From Cyathus striatus (Eukaryota > Basidiomycota > Agaricomycetes > Agaricales > Nidulariaceae): 64,000 nt of DNA. The notes beneath the pieces are model-generated. The model was not told where the DNA came from. It searched no databases and saw only the letters and a program-made list of their open reading frames with translations. Positions 37,119 through 47,530 of the stretch are shown in pieces. Position 1 is the stretch's first letter. Each line of letters starts with the position of its first letter. Position numbers and translations under genes: made by a program. The DNA lies in NCBI GenBank assembly GCA_025738555.1, contig JAOVFP010000007.1, positions 310,001 to 374,000 on the forward strand. The letters run 5' to 3'.

Positions 37119-37207
37119 ACACTCAGAGAGAATTGAACACCACACCACAGAGTGCTGACAAATGATTTTTCCCACAGTAACACACTTTACCACTACACCA
37201 TGAGAGC
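37119..37207 (-). other. tRNA-like relic
   Basis: On the minus strand GCTCTCA is followed by an A-box-like TGGTGTAGTGGTAAAG and, about 50 nt later, a B-box-like GTTCAATTC, ending in TGAGTG, which would pair with the first stem if one CpG-type change were reversed. The length (~89 nt) fits a class II tRNA. The T-stem does not pair, so it is at best a pseudogene or SINE head. Confidence 0.3.
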
Positions 37208-37219
37208 TTGTATATAAAA

Positions 37220-38220
37220 ATAAATTCCCACACTATATACCCCCCTTAACCCTCTGCTTTCTAATCGCTTTGTCACATGATGGATAAATCACATGACCAA
37301 AAAATATCGCACCATTGTTGATTCTTGATTCTTGCCACATCACCATCACCATCACCCACTCCCTGCCTCCCTCCCTCTCTTCCTCCCTCCCTCTCTCCCT
37401 TCCTCTTCTTTCTCTCCCCCCTCCTCTTATCTACCATGGCACCCTCAAGACTATATGTGGCAAAAGTGAGAGTGCGGGAAAGTGGGAAGCGTACAATGGG
37501 TGGAGTGGCAGGATGATGAGTGGGAGGGGCAGGGTGGTGAGCAGGAGGGGCAGGATGGCAAGATGAATGGAGCACATGATGAGTGGGTGAGGCAGGCTAG
37601 CACAGTAGATAGTGCACATGATGAGCACAGGGGGCAGGATAGTGAGCAGGATGAGGTGTGCAATGAGCAGAGGAGCAGGACAATGAGCAGAATGGGGCAC
37701 CCAATGGGCAAAGGGGTGGGATGGTGAGCAGGAGGGCGAGATGGTGAGCAGAAGGGCAGGATGGTGAGCAGGAGGGCAGAATAGTGAGTGGGAGGGTGGG
37801 ATGGTGAGCAGGATGTGCAGCACAGTGAGCAGGGAGGTGGGCAGTGGTGCAAGAGAACAGGGTGGGACAATGAGTGAAAGGGCTGGAAAGCCGCATATTA
37901 TGTAATATTGCTTTTGCTTTGTAATATATAAATTAGTCATATGACCCACAAATAAATTCATTTTCTTCTTGTTTTTAAGTGAATTTTATCGAATTATTTG
38001 AGTGAATTTCACTTTAATTTTGTGTAAACCACATGAACATTCATGAACTTATGATCTTCAGAAAATATTTAATATCACATGAAGTTCATGTAATTTCAGG
38101 TGAATTTCATGTAAATTTTATGTCAAATAGGTGACATTCATGTGATATTCATGTGAATATGTGAATTTTTGGTGAATTTCATGTGAATTCATGGTGAAGG
38201 GGGGGGGAGTGTAAAGTACT
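37220..38220. mobile_element. Candidate TIR element related to the one at 40,411 (left end uncertain)
   Basis: The right end at 38,203-38,220 (GGGGGAGTGTAAAGTACT) matches the inverted left end of the element at 40,411 in 17 of 18 bases. Subterminal GAATTTCATGT-like repeats fill 37,970-38,195. A weak candidate for the left end lies near 37,230 (ACACTATATACCCCCC). Family A sequence resumes immediately to the right, at 38,222, as expected for an insertion. The left boundary and a target duplication are not confirmed. Confidence 0.4.
37345..37870. repeat. Pyrimidine tract plus G/A-rich minisatellite
   Basis: At 37,345-37,440 the sequence is almost pure CT. At 37,490-37,870 units of about 20-23 bp of the type GGATGGTGAGCAGGAGGGC repeat with drift. 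The serine/proline-rich antisense frames are a by-product of this composition. Confidence 0.7.
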
Positions 38221-38221
38221 G

Positions 38222-39560
38222 TCCCTTTGGCACATATGTATGACATGATACACAATGTTGTGCCTATTCAAGCCATATTCTACCCATCTGTCACCTTGAT
38301 ACCCAATGACACAGACAATTGCCTTGTGTTTTCACTCTTGTGCTGATTTATTCCCATATGCTGGTTGCAATGACTATGTCATCATGTAGAGTGTTCAGGA
38401 ACCTATACCTGCCTCCTTACTGCTCTGCTTGATATGGTACAATGACAGCTGCAAAGAGGGCTAATGAGAGCATTGTGAATGGGTGTACAGTCATATTAGA
38501 GAAGGTTTGGTCATGTTGTATGAAAGTTTTCTGAGTTGTCTGAGGAGGATAGAGGTGGAGTGGAAGGAGAATGAAAGCCTGAGTCAAGGAGGTGACATAA
38601 GGTTGCTTGCTGAATGACTGGCATGTTCCAGCTGATAATCATTCACAAGGTGGTTGTCAAGATTGCATCTGTTCAGCAAAGTGTGCTCATAACCTCTGAT
38701 GATGATATCATCAACCCTCATAACACTCCTCCTGTTCTCTACAACATCTTCATTGTCATCTCCTCCTTCAAGGGGAAGTACTGTGTGATGCTTTCACATG
38801 TGCTATGCAGAATGACTTCCTTCATGGCCTCTGATTGCTTTTTCTGTAAAGTCCATACTGGGAATGAGGCTAAAACAGTTATTATCTCTGGTGGCTGTCT
38901 TATGCTGATGGAGCCAGACTACAGTCGATGGGGTGCAGGGCTTACAGAAACTTGCATTCATTTGCAATTCCTTCATTATCTTCTCTGTTCCCTTTGCTGC
39001 TCCCTACACTCACAAGGAATCCATGCAGAAGAGTGAAAGAAGTGTGTCTGGTAGTGCTCATTATTCTTGATTGGATGCTGGATCCAGCACTGGGATTATG
39101 TTCAAGAAAATATGTCAGATTGGTACAAGGTGCATAAGGTCAGCTTCCTTATGCAGTTATAGCATCTATGTATCTGTCTGATTTCATCAAAATGAGTTAT
39201 CAACCAGGTCACCCATAATTGCTTCATAACGATCTCTCATCCTGCAGCCTTCCTCACTTCAACAACTGTCAGAAGTGGTGTCTATCATCCATGAACACAA
39301 CCTATCATGCATGGTTTATGATGAATATGATGGTTCAGTGGATGTCTGTGTAGTTTGGGCTAGGTAATGTCAGTCATTGTACAAAGTTTGGCTATGGTAA
39401 CTAATCTTTGGTCAAGGCACAACTCAACACACTATGCATGATATATGATACATCTAAAAGATGGGGTACAATTAGTTATTGTTGGGGGTCTTTATGCTGT
39501 GAAAGTTTGGTATGTTCTGCAACCATCTATTCCACAAGGTCAAGAACCAATTTGACAGCC
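38222..39560 (+). repeat. Family A copy A5, 3' part, CpG-depleted
   Basis: The alignment runs in parallel to 13,724-14,620, 19,860-20,660 and 47,730-49,100. At 38,640-38,689 versus 48,140-48,189, all seven CpGs of the A7 copy are lost, six of them directly as CpA or TpG. One frame still reads VVVKIASVQQSVLITSDDD, equivalent to VDVDIAAVQRGV in A7. Confidence 0.65.
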
Positions 39561-39589
39561 TTATGTTGCACTCTCCCACAGTTATCACT

Positions 39590-39690
39590 GGACTCTCACT
39601 GGACTCTCACTAGACTATTGAGAATCCAGTGAGAGTCTCACAATACAATTAGTAGTCTCAGTGAGACTACTCTCACTGTACTCTCACTTC
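39590..39690. repeat. Cluster of short palindromes
   Basis: GACTCTCACTGGA appears with its inverted partner TCCAGTGAGAGTC about 35 bp away, followed by AGTAGTCTCAGTGAGACTACT, which is nearly self-complementary. The cluster lies at the left margin of the KDZ region and may be a transposon end or a hairpin-forming scar. Confidence 0.5.
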
Positions 39691-40068
39691 TCAAATATGC
39701 ATATAAAGTAAAATATATACATCTTTTTGGAGGGTTTCTAAAGTGATATTACAACTTGTCATTATAATACAACAAATAGCTATCACATTCAGCTATATAT
39801 TTGTGATATAAGTCCATGCACTTGATATAACCCATCAGAGGTGCAATAAAAATCAAAACAAGATAAGACATGTAAATATGTCCATGCTCTTGACATGACG
39901 GGTCGGTGGGGCAGATAAAAATTGTGTTTAAAGATAGGAAGTGAGAGAAGTGAAGAAAGTGAGTCTTGGGAAAGGGTGGAAATGAAGTAATAGAAGGAAA
40001 TAACTATATAGAGGTGGGAAGACATAACTGAAGGGGTTGAGATGCAAAAATTAGCAAATACAAAGAAC

Positions 40069-40398
40069 TTAGACATCAATATCCAATCCATAATCTGCTA
40101 TTCCTTCATCCTCTTCTCTGTCATATTCATCTTCTGCTTCCTCTCTGTCATATATATCTTCTGCTTCCTCTTCTGCTTCCTCTTCTGCTTCCTCCTCTTC
40201 CAAATCAGAATTATCAGATCCATCTTCCATAAGATCTTCATCATCTTGAGTACTGTTATTTCTTTCAAGTTGCTTCTTAATAACCTTTTGTGTATGAATA
40301 AATAGAAGTGCATGTATAGTCCAGTTGAAGTTAATGACAGTCATTCTGTTAAGCATGTTTTGATATCCTCCAAGCCATGCATTTAGTTGCTCACAAGC
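40069..40398 (-). pseudogene. KDZ transposase C-terminal exon
   Basis: From the acceptor at 40,399 the frame reads ACEQLNAWLGGYQNMLNRM and INFNWTIHALLFIHTQ, then a very acidic tail made of repeated EEEAEEEAE words and a terminal stop at 40,069. The first part is the conserved end of the KDZ core. The exon itself is open, so decay is concentrated upstream. Confidence 0.8.
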
Positions 40399-40410
40399 CT
40401 GTAAAGTACC

Positions 40411-41646
40411 AGTAATTTACACTCCCCCAAGAGGTCTGTATGGATCTGTACAGATCTGTACAGACCCATACAGACCTGTATAGATACCATACAGAATTTA
40501 TATAGTAGCTATTATTATTATTAGAGGTGATTATTCTATATGGATTCTGTGTGGATTTATGCATTGCTGCCTTGTCACACATGTCAAGTGTAACCCTAGG
40601 TGAAAAGTGTCACACTATACAAAATCCATGATACACTCAATATATAGTATCATTCTCAATGCATAGTATCACACTTAATGCATAGTGTTATGCTTAATGT
40701 ATAGTGTCACACTCAACACTTAGTGTCACGCTTAATGCAGAGTGTCACACTCATCACTTAGTGTTATGCTTAATGCATAGTGTCACACTCAATACTTAGT
40801 GTCATGCTTAATGTATAGTGTCACGCTTAATGCATAGTGTCACACTCAATGCTTAGTGTCACACTTAATGCATAGTGTCATGTTTAATGTATAGTGTGAC
40901 ACTCAACACTTAGTGTCACGCTTAGTCACACTCAATGCTTAGTGTCACACTCAATGCTTAGTGTCACACTCAATGCTTAGTGTCACACTCAATGCTTAGT
41001 GTCACACTCAATGCTTAGTGTCACACTCAATGCTTAGTGTCACACTCAATGCTTAGTGTCACACTCAATGCTTAGTGTCACACTCAATGCTTAGTGTCAC
41101 ACTCAATGCTTAGTGTCACACTCAATGCTTAGTGTCACACTCAATGCTTAGTGTCACACTCAATGCATAGTGTCATGTTTAATGTATAGTGTCACACTCA
41201 ACACTTAGTGTCATGCTTAGTCACACTCAACACCTAGTGTCATGCTTAATGCATAGTGTCATGCTTAATGCATAGTGTCACGCTTAATGCATAGTGTCAC
41301 ATTTAATGTATAGTGTCACACTCAACACCTAGTGTCACGCTTATAGTGTCACATTTAATGTATAGTGTCACACTCAACACCTAGTGTCATGCTTAATGCA
41401 GAGTGTCACATGCAAGGAAATAAGTATAATAAAATTCTGTACAGAATTTTCAGGTCTGTAATGGGGAATTCTGAGGAATTCTGCATAATCTGTATGGAAT
41501 TTTCAGAATCTGTGCGGAATCTGTACAGACCCAAAAAAACCTCTGCCAAAATGAAAAAATCTGTGCAGATTCTGCATGGATTCCGAAAATTCTGTATGGA
41601 TTCCACATGGATCCATACAGAACACATGGCTAAGTGTAAAGAGCTC
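40411..41646. mobile_element. Nonautonomous TIR element with internal minisatellite, 9-bp TSD
   Basis: It is flanked by TAAAGTACC on both sides (40,402-40,410 and 41,647-41,655). Its ends are related as inverted repeats: TTTACACT near the left end and AGTGTAAA near the right, followed inward by TCTGTATGGATC and its inverse. The ends are rich in CTGTACAGA/TCTGTATGG words (40,430-40,560 and 41,440-41,630) and the middle is the 19-bp minisatellite. An 8-9 bp duplication suits hAT, MULE or KDZ-type transposases. It sits one base beyond the splice acceptor (CTTTACAG) of the last KDZ intron. Confidence 0.72.
40630..41410. repeat. 19-bp minisatellite
   Basis: The unit ACTCAATGCTTAGTGTCAC repeats about 40 times. 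A core at about 40,925-41,170 has 12-13 essentially identical copies. On both sides the copies diverge, alternating ACTCAA and CGCTTAA/TGCTTAA forms, so CpG-to-TpG change is visible between units. Homogenised centre and degraded edges are typical of unequal exchange. Confidence 0.93.
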
Positions 41647-41655
41647 TAAAGTACC

Positions 41656-44016
41656 TAGTTTAGCACAATGTAGTATAAATTAAAATATAAGTAATTTCAC
41701 TCACACCATGTACACTCACTAAGAAAGTGCTTGGTGGATAATACTTGGATGCAAGATGCTTCTGGGTGAAGTAAAGTAATGAGGGAGTGTCAAAGACTGA
41801 TGCTCAAGAAGGAATACAGCTTAGCAAATGCTTTGATGCACATTTTGATGTGCATTCCTTAATCTCGGACTTAGCATGGGCTTAGGACTTCACACTTTGT
41901 GTTGCACTTAGAATCTCAAAGCTCACACAAATACTAAAGCACAATGCTAGATGGTATTTCTTGGGGTGCAGGAGACGCCCTCATACTACTCTACTCTACC
42001 TGTTAAATATAATACAGAACTATGGCTAGAGAAACTATATAGTTGATACAAATACAGTAATTTACACATTAGCTAAGCAGTAAGGTAGATGTTTAGACTG
42101 GATACAGGCGTCTGGGATGGACCAGAGTAAATCATGAAGATACAAACATATGAGCACCAAGAATGTGTCCCTATGGGAAGATAGTGAAGTACAATAAGCT
42201 ATATCTGCAGGTGAGATGCTCCATATGAAGTCATGATGCTGCACGCTTTGACATGTGGAAATGGGAATTACTGAATAAGCCAGCCAGGAATGCTGGGTCT
42301 CAGGCTTGGCCAGGTGCCTATGGTGTGCTGATGCACAGCACTGGTACAACATGGTTAGATAGTGGCACTTGCCATGAGTCTAGTCCTCATGCCTTTTCCT
42401 ATGATGCAATAACATGGCTTCGATAATCTATTATTAGATTAGATGTGCACTTAGCTCAATCTCTGGCCTTACTGGTAACTATTTCCCACCGATGTTGAGA
42501 ATAAACTCTGACATTGGTGTTTCTATTCTTAGATGCTTTCCTACTTAGGCTAGTTATGTCCCTTATTAGTGTGAATCATTCCCATGCTAGCTAGCAGTCT
42601 GGGACCTCTACCTTAGCTACTAAATATAACCCATGTATATTATACTGTTTGTAAGTAGTGCATAGAATAATAGAAATAATGTTTTATAATAGGTAGATGT
42701 TGTGATGCCACCTGTGCATTTAGGTGTAAAATTGCACATTTCTACCATTTACAGTCTTAAATCTGTACACATTAATGAACCCCAGATAATAAATAAAGAT
42801 CTATGGACTGCTACAAAATAGCAAGCCTTGTACTTATTGGCCTTTTATTTGGGTTAATATTCAACAGTTCATATCATAAAATATAGTACAAGTGCTTCTA
42901 TGTCCAACCTACCATTAGCCTGGTGTGTAGGAAAAGATATTAAATATTGAAGGGACCGCTTTTCTGCCAGTCACATGACTTGTATATGTTTTAATTTCAC
43001 TTTGATACCGCTAAGTTGTTTGTTTGGCATCAGGATTGAAGTCTAACAAATAGTCAATGACATAAATATGAATTAAAGAATATTTCAAAGTGATGTAGAA
43101 TAGTCAATTCTTCATCAATCAGGATGATTTTGGTCTTGATCGGAAGCTAGAATTTAGTACATTCTATTCTAGTATGATAGGGAATGGTCTCACCGAAGCA
43201 CAGGCCTGGATAAGAACAAAACATTAGATCAAAGACAACAATTTTATGATGATCTACCCAAAATGATCAATGATGAGACACTGTAGCATCTGAAAACCAT
43301 GGGAATTGAACATTCTAGAGGATTCTAATGCCTCGGAGTGACTCATAGTCAAATAATAGCTAAATAAAGACACAAATAAGGACAGGGGATGTGTTTCAGG
43401 TAGATATATGTAGTATACAATGTCTGGGAAAATCATAATAATAGTTCTGGGCTTTGTATATTTAAGTAGGTACTATAGAGGGTAGAAAGGCAAGCAGATT
43501 CGCACCTTTCTTGCCCAGGTACAATAGGTATTGGGTAGTGGTTTAGGTCTTATTTGTTTCAAAGAATATAGTTGTTTTGGTTCGCATTTTGGAAAGAATT
43601 GAAGTTCTGAGACTCCAGAGAGGGCCTAGGACTTAGTTATTTCAATAAAGTGGTTCCATAAGAGTAAAGGGTTGCTCTTGTTTCGGTTTTCTAATAGCAA
43701 AGGGTTGTTAAGACATTTCTACAAAGTTTAAAGTAGTACAAAGGTGTATTACTTGAATTCTACAATAAAATTCTATTGCATTTCGATTCAAAGGCTTTTC
43801 AAACGATTTAAACTTGCATAAGACAATAAGAAGGAACACCCACCTTTCCCACAACTCGCACTTAAAGAGTCTTGTGAATTTTATAGTGAAATAAGTTGCA
43901 AACATAGAGCCAATTTCACTACTAGAACACAAGTACCCCTTTTCAATGTATGCTAGGTGTATTACCTGTATGCAAATATTAGATAAAGTTCTGTATTTAT
44001 ATGAATTTCTTCTTAC
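41656..44016. other. Expanded last intron of the KDZ gene
   Basis: This AT-rich sequence has no supported gene. It lies between the donor at 44,016 and the TIR element at 40,411-41,646. At 3.6 kb in total the intron is far larger than the ~50-nt introns of the NLR genes, so further nested insertions are probable. Open frames here are short and unconvincing. Confidence 0.5.
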
Positions 44017-44054
44017 CTGAGTATTGAAGGCTCTTTTATAATGTGGTCTTCCAT
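44017..44054 (-). pseudogene. KDZ transposase short exon fragment (GRPHYKRAFNTQ)
   Basis: It encodes GRPHYKRAFNTQ and stops at a GTAAGA donor (44,016). Joining it to the acceptor at 40,399 gives NTQ-ACEQLN in phase 0, the sequence order expected of KDZ proteins. Confidence 0.8.
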
Positions 44055-45106
44055 TGATACACCTGACAGATGTACAACATGTATAAGTGTAATTTTTGTG
44101 ATATCTATATAATATAAGCCACTCACTTGCAATCATAATTGGATTACCTAAGCATTGGAGTGAGGTCTGAACTGCCAACAATTGTGCTATTTATAGACAC
44201 CACCACTAAGGACATAGAAAAAACACCTAGAAAGCAATAGTGATTATAATAAGAGATAGAGCAAGAAAGTGTGTATATAGAACCCCAGTGGCACTGGATC
44301 CACTGTAAGCACATGGTAACATGACATGTCTAGATCACAGGACAGTTCCCCCAATGCTACACATCCAAAGAAGCTGGAAAGAGCAAAGTGCCCATCAAGC
44401 GCCAATGGCCAGCATCATCACCTGGACTCAATCCCAATCAGTCCTTGGCATCTTGCAAAATAGATCTCACCCTGATCTACTGATCAAAGCAAATGGACCA
44501 TATACCCAAAGCCATGTTTGCCAATGGTTCTATCTTTAGGCCCATGGCACAACAGGCATATAGGAATGCACATCAGCAAATAAGCACATCCCTATTATCC
44601 TGCGCACCTGTACCCTTCAAGGCAATATGACCAATGCTCACCTATCCAGACCTTTGTGCATGTCCCTCCATCCAGTGTCATAGTTAATTACCTTATCTAG
44701 ACCTATGTTATACCTGTACAGTACCTAAGAATTCTGCTTTTTCAGTAGTATATAAGGCTCACAAACCTGCTCATGTATACAGAAGCAATCCTGTATCAAT
44801 TCCTTCTGCAATCAGTGCTATTTAGCATATTTGTGACAATCTATTCAATTTCCAAGTGCAAAAGCCCAGTGTGATCTAAGCCCTCCCAGGACCTCAAAGA
44901 AGCTTAGTTTATTATTAGTGATTACAAGTGTTATAGATTACAAGTGAATATTATAGTGTGTTCATCCCTCCCTTGCCTGGAATTACCTTGTGTATTCTGA
45001 AGATATTCCCCCAGACTCACCCCTGCTTGATTGTTAGCAAGAGTAAGTGATGACCCTTACATAGTTTTGTAGCTATTACTCCCTAGTAACCCTCATTTCC
45101 CTTTTA
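44055..45106. mobile_element. Insertion inside KDZ core, 4-bp duplication CCAT, LTR-like content
   Basis: The KDZ coding words ENDIH and GRPHYKRAFNTQ become contiguous and in frame if this 1,052-bp segment and one CCAT are removed (CCAT lies at 44,051-44,054 and 45,107-45,110). No clear terminal inverted repeats are seen. Inside it, 44,304-45,061 starts TGTAAG and ends CTTACA and has a TATATAAGG box near 44,749, like a solo LTR, but without a matching flanking duplication. The class of the element is unresolved. Confidence 0.6.
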
Positions 45107-45110
45107 CCAT

Positions 45111-45640
45111 GAATATCATTTTCCACTACAACCAAGTTGGATGCAGATCCATTTAAAGGTGCTGGGTTGCACCATTTGTGACATGTATAATCAGTTGTTC
45201 TATGGTTAATGTAATGATATGAGTCAACAATAAATCTGGTTGTTAGACTTCAGATTCTCCATGCACCATGTAGCACAGCATTTTTTAGCACTACACATGC
45301 TTTGTCAATACAGACATAACTTGGATGAGATTCAAGAGTTGGACATACATGATCTAAAAATCTCATAATATTTCCAGGTCCCTCAGATTTTGTGAACTTT
45401 GTCCATGCAATGACTGCTCCACATGGTGCACATAATGTTTCAACACAGTAAAATCAAGGAGCAGTAAAGTAATGGTTTCACTCCTCATGTGGTGCAGGAG
45501 CATCATCATGAGGCATCACCTGCTGGTTTATGCAAGGAAGCCAATCTACTTGTTCCTCTTCACTTCTTTGAATAAGTCTTATTCCTAAAAGTGTTTGTCG
45601 GCCAAATCTTACAAGATGGTTGTGCCATCATGACTGATGA
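45111..45640 (-). pseudogene. KDZ transposase catalytic core (CxC-DDE) fragment
   Basis: Translated words in order are VETLCAPCGAVIAWTKF, SYVCIDKACVVL, TTRFIVDSYHYINHRTTDY and CNPAPLNGSASNLVVV, the conserved run around catalytic aspartates in the KDZ core. TGA stops lie at 45,478-45,480, 45,454-45,456 and 45,250-45,252. At least the first two stand at plausible arginine CGA positions. The exon is cut at 45,111, inside ENDIHG, by the insertion. Confidence 0.83.
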
Positions 45641-45912
45641 TTAATACATGTTTTAGAGTTTTGTTCCTTGGGGTTGTTACATGATTTTATATGACATAAA
45701 TGACCATGTATAGCTTGATGATATATACAAAATACACCTGTTATCTCATTTTCTAAACTGTTATCACAGTTCTCATATGCACAATGTCTTGGGCCCATAA
45801 TTATCCCATCCATAACAACCATATTTACTATTAGTTTTTCACTTTGATTTGATTGATTTGTATTTGGTACTCTACTGGATAAATCACTAGACAGTTCATT
45901 GTCAACATCCAT
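45628..45912 (-). pseudogene. KDZ transposase CxC6-like cluster
   Basis: The frame has NMVVMDGIIMGPRHCAYENC followed by VFCIYHQAIHGHLCHIKSC and CINHQS, a regular cysteine/histidine pattern typical of the CxC6-like cluster next to KDZ cores. It ends at a TGA (45,628-45,630) in front of WHNHLVRFGRQTLLGIR, where an arginine CGA is the likely ancestral codon. Confidence 0.78.
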
Positions 45913-45914
45913 AT

Positions 45915-46424
45915 TATTAGTTGTGCTGTTGATTTGTCGAATTTGTTGCCAAGTGCTCTAGCTTCTATTTCCTCTCTCATGGATTGATCAGCATCTTCAC
46001 CCTGTAAAATTGGAACTGTTTGATTTTCATCAATTCCAGCTACTGCTGCTGGAGTATCATCAGTTATTCTGTCTGGAGTACTTTTATATTCATGTGTACA
46101 TTCACTACATGAATGATCTTTAGCACATGCAATAATTCCTTCCTGTCCAAGTATTTCAAATGCTTTTCTAGTTAACTCTTGTATATCATGTTCATCAGAT
46201 GTTATAACAAGTGTTTTGTCATTGTAAGTAGCTACTTGTCTTGTACTTTCAGAAATGAATGCTTGCCAAGTTTGTCTGCAAAACAGTTTAAATGCTGATT
46301 CTCTAAAGCATTCATTCCAAAATTCTGTAAATGCACCTGTAGATGCATGAAAATAATAAATTCCTTGCAGAACAACATTTGTGTAGCATCTGTCTGCCCA
46401 GACTTGCTGTCCAAGCTTTACATA
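45915..46424 (-). pseudogene. KDZ transposase linker region
   Basis: A long unbroken frame reads YVKLGQQVWADRCYTNVVLQ, then ECTHEYKSTPD and AVAGIDENQTVPILQGEDAD. It connects the CxC5 and CxC6 segments. A frame change of one or two bases occurs near 45,910, where the CxC6 frame starts; this is either a short deletion or a missed splice junction. Confidence 0.7.
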
Positions 46425-46438
46425 TTTTGCAGAGTTTT

Positions 46439-47167
46439 TTAGTTTTTTAATCCTTTTACATGTGTGCCATTTGTATGCTTTACACTTTTATGATCTGCAT
46501 AGTAAAATGAATTACAATGCTTGCATTTCCCTTTCAGAACATAGGCACTACTATAAGGATGCATTCCTTTTATAAGTGTTACACATGAAACATATTGTTT
46601 GCAAACATCTTGGTAAAGTGGTGCTTGATCACATAATTGTGTTGAACAAGTATAACAGCTTGCACAAATAGTAAAGACTGGTTCAATTTCTGTAGTTTCT
46701 ACAGAGTTTAGAGAATGACCTTTTATAATTGGATCAAGCATTAAAATTGTTGCAAATGAATCAAGTTTTGAGCCCAATGCATTTATTTTCTGTATATTGG
46801 TTAAATTTCCAGCAGCAGCAAATTCATCTTCAGTAAATAGATAATTAATTTTATCATTTACATCTCTTTGTAGAACTCTAATAAGAGCATTAATCCAACT
46901 TGTTGTAGGTTTTTTATACACTTGTTTTTGGTATCCATGAAGATTCAATAGATCTGTATTATTTATTAATGTGAATATCAGTTTGAGTACCACTGCTAGT
47001 GTAATGTCTTCATGGAAGTTGTTGGTGATAAATTCAGAAAAATCTGAAAATGCTATTTCTGGAAATGGATCTTGTACTAGAGATGCCCATGCTTTTGGAA
47101 TGCATGATATAAAGGCATAAAATGTGAAAAGCCAAATAATAGAGCACCAGAAACTACAGAATTCCAA
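46439..47167 (-). pseudogene. KDZ transposase N-terminal part with CxC5-like cluster
   Basis: The open frame of 242 codons contains PFPEIAFSDFSEFITNNF near the start and a cysteine-rich end: ICASCYTCSTQLCDQ, CKQYVSC and GKCKHCNSFYYADH. The spacing and context match the CxC5-like cysteine cluster known to accompany KDZ transposases. The true upstream exon border is not resolved; the first ~28 residues may be intron read-through. Confidence 0.78.
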
Positions 47168-47169
47168 GT

Positions 47170-47530
47170 TAGCTTATTATCCTTGCAGAATTAAACAAAC
47201 ACAACAAGATATATGTATTTGAACTACAACACAAAGGAAGAATAGTTTAAGTTTAAAATGTACATATGGGATACTTGTTGAAAGTATAAGTAAAATATAA
47301 TATGAATTACTCTATGTTGTACTTGTTGAAAATACAACATTGAGATAAATACTAATGAAGATAAAACAAGTATACAATGGAAAACCTCAAGTCCATACTG
47401 TTGAAGTAAAATATAGTACAAATCTTGCATACTTGTTGAAAGAATGTAAGATCAAAAGCAATTGATATAGAACTTACAGCCCATACTGTTGAAAGTAGGA
47501 CTTAAGTTGAAAAAGAAATATTGTATAGTC
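47170..47530. other. AT-rich segment between KDZ gene and family A copy A7
   Basis: The words ATACTTGTTGAAA and CATACTGTTGAA recur four or five times over 360 bp. It may be subterminal sequence of the KDZ element, since family A starts directly at about 47,530. No coding signal is seen. Confidence 0.4.

Larger units (their letters stand above)
40069..47167 (-). mobile_element. KDZ (Kyakuja-Dileera-Zisupton) transposase locus, broken and interrupted
   Basis: Read on the minus strand, the pieces come in KDZ order: CxC5-type cysteine cluster (47167-46439), linker (46424-45915), CxC6-type cluster (45912-45628), CxC-DDE core (45640-45111), a short exon with GRPHYKRAFNTQ (44054-44017) and a C-terminal exon starting ACEQLNAWLGG (40398-40069). 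The core is interrupted by an insertion (44055-45106), and the last intron has grown to 3.6 kb through insertions. TGA stops and a frameshift make it inactive. TIRs of the whole element were not found. Confidence 0.87.

Noticed and set aside
37431..37961. Long serine/proline/histidine-rich minus frames
   Set aside because: They arise from the CT tract and the G/A-rich minisatellite; the composition follows the repeat and no domain is present.
40630..41410. Possible CRISPR-like array
   Set aside because: Units abut directly with no unique spacers; it is a 19-bp minisatellite in a eukaryotic genome.
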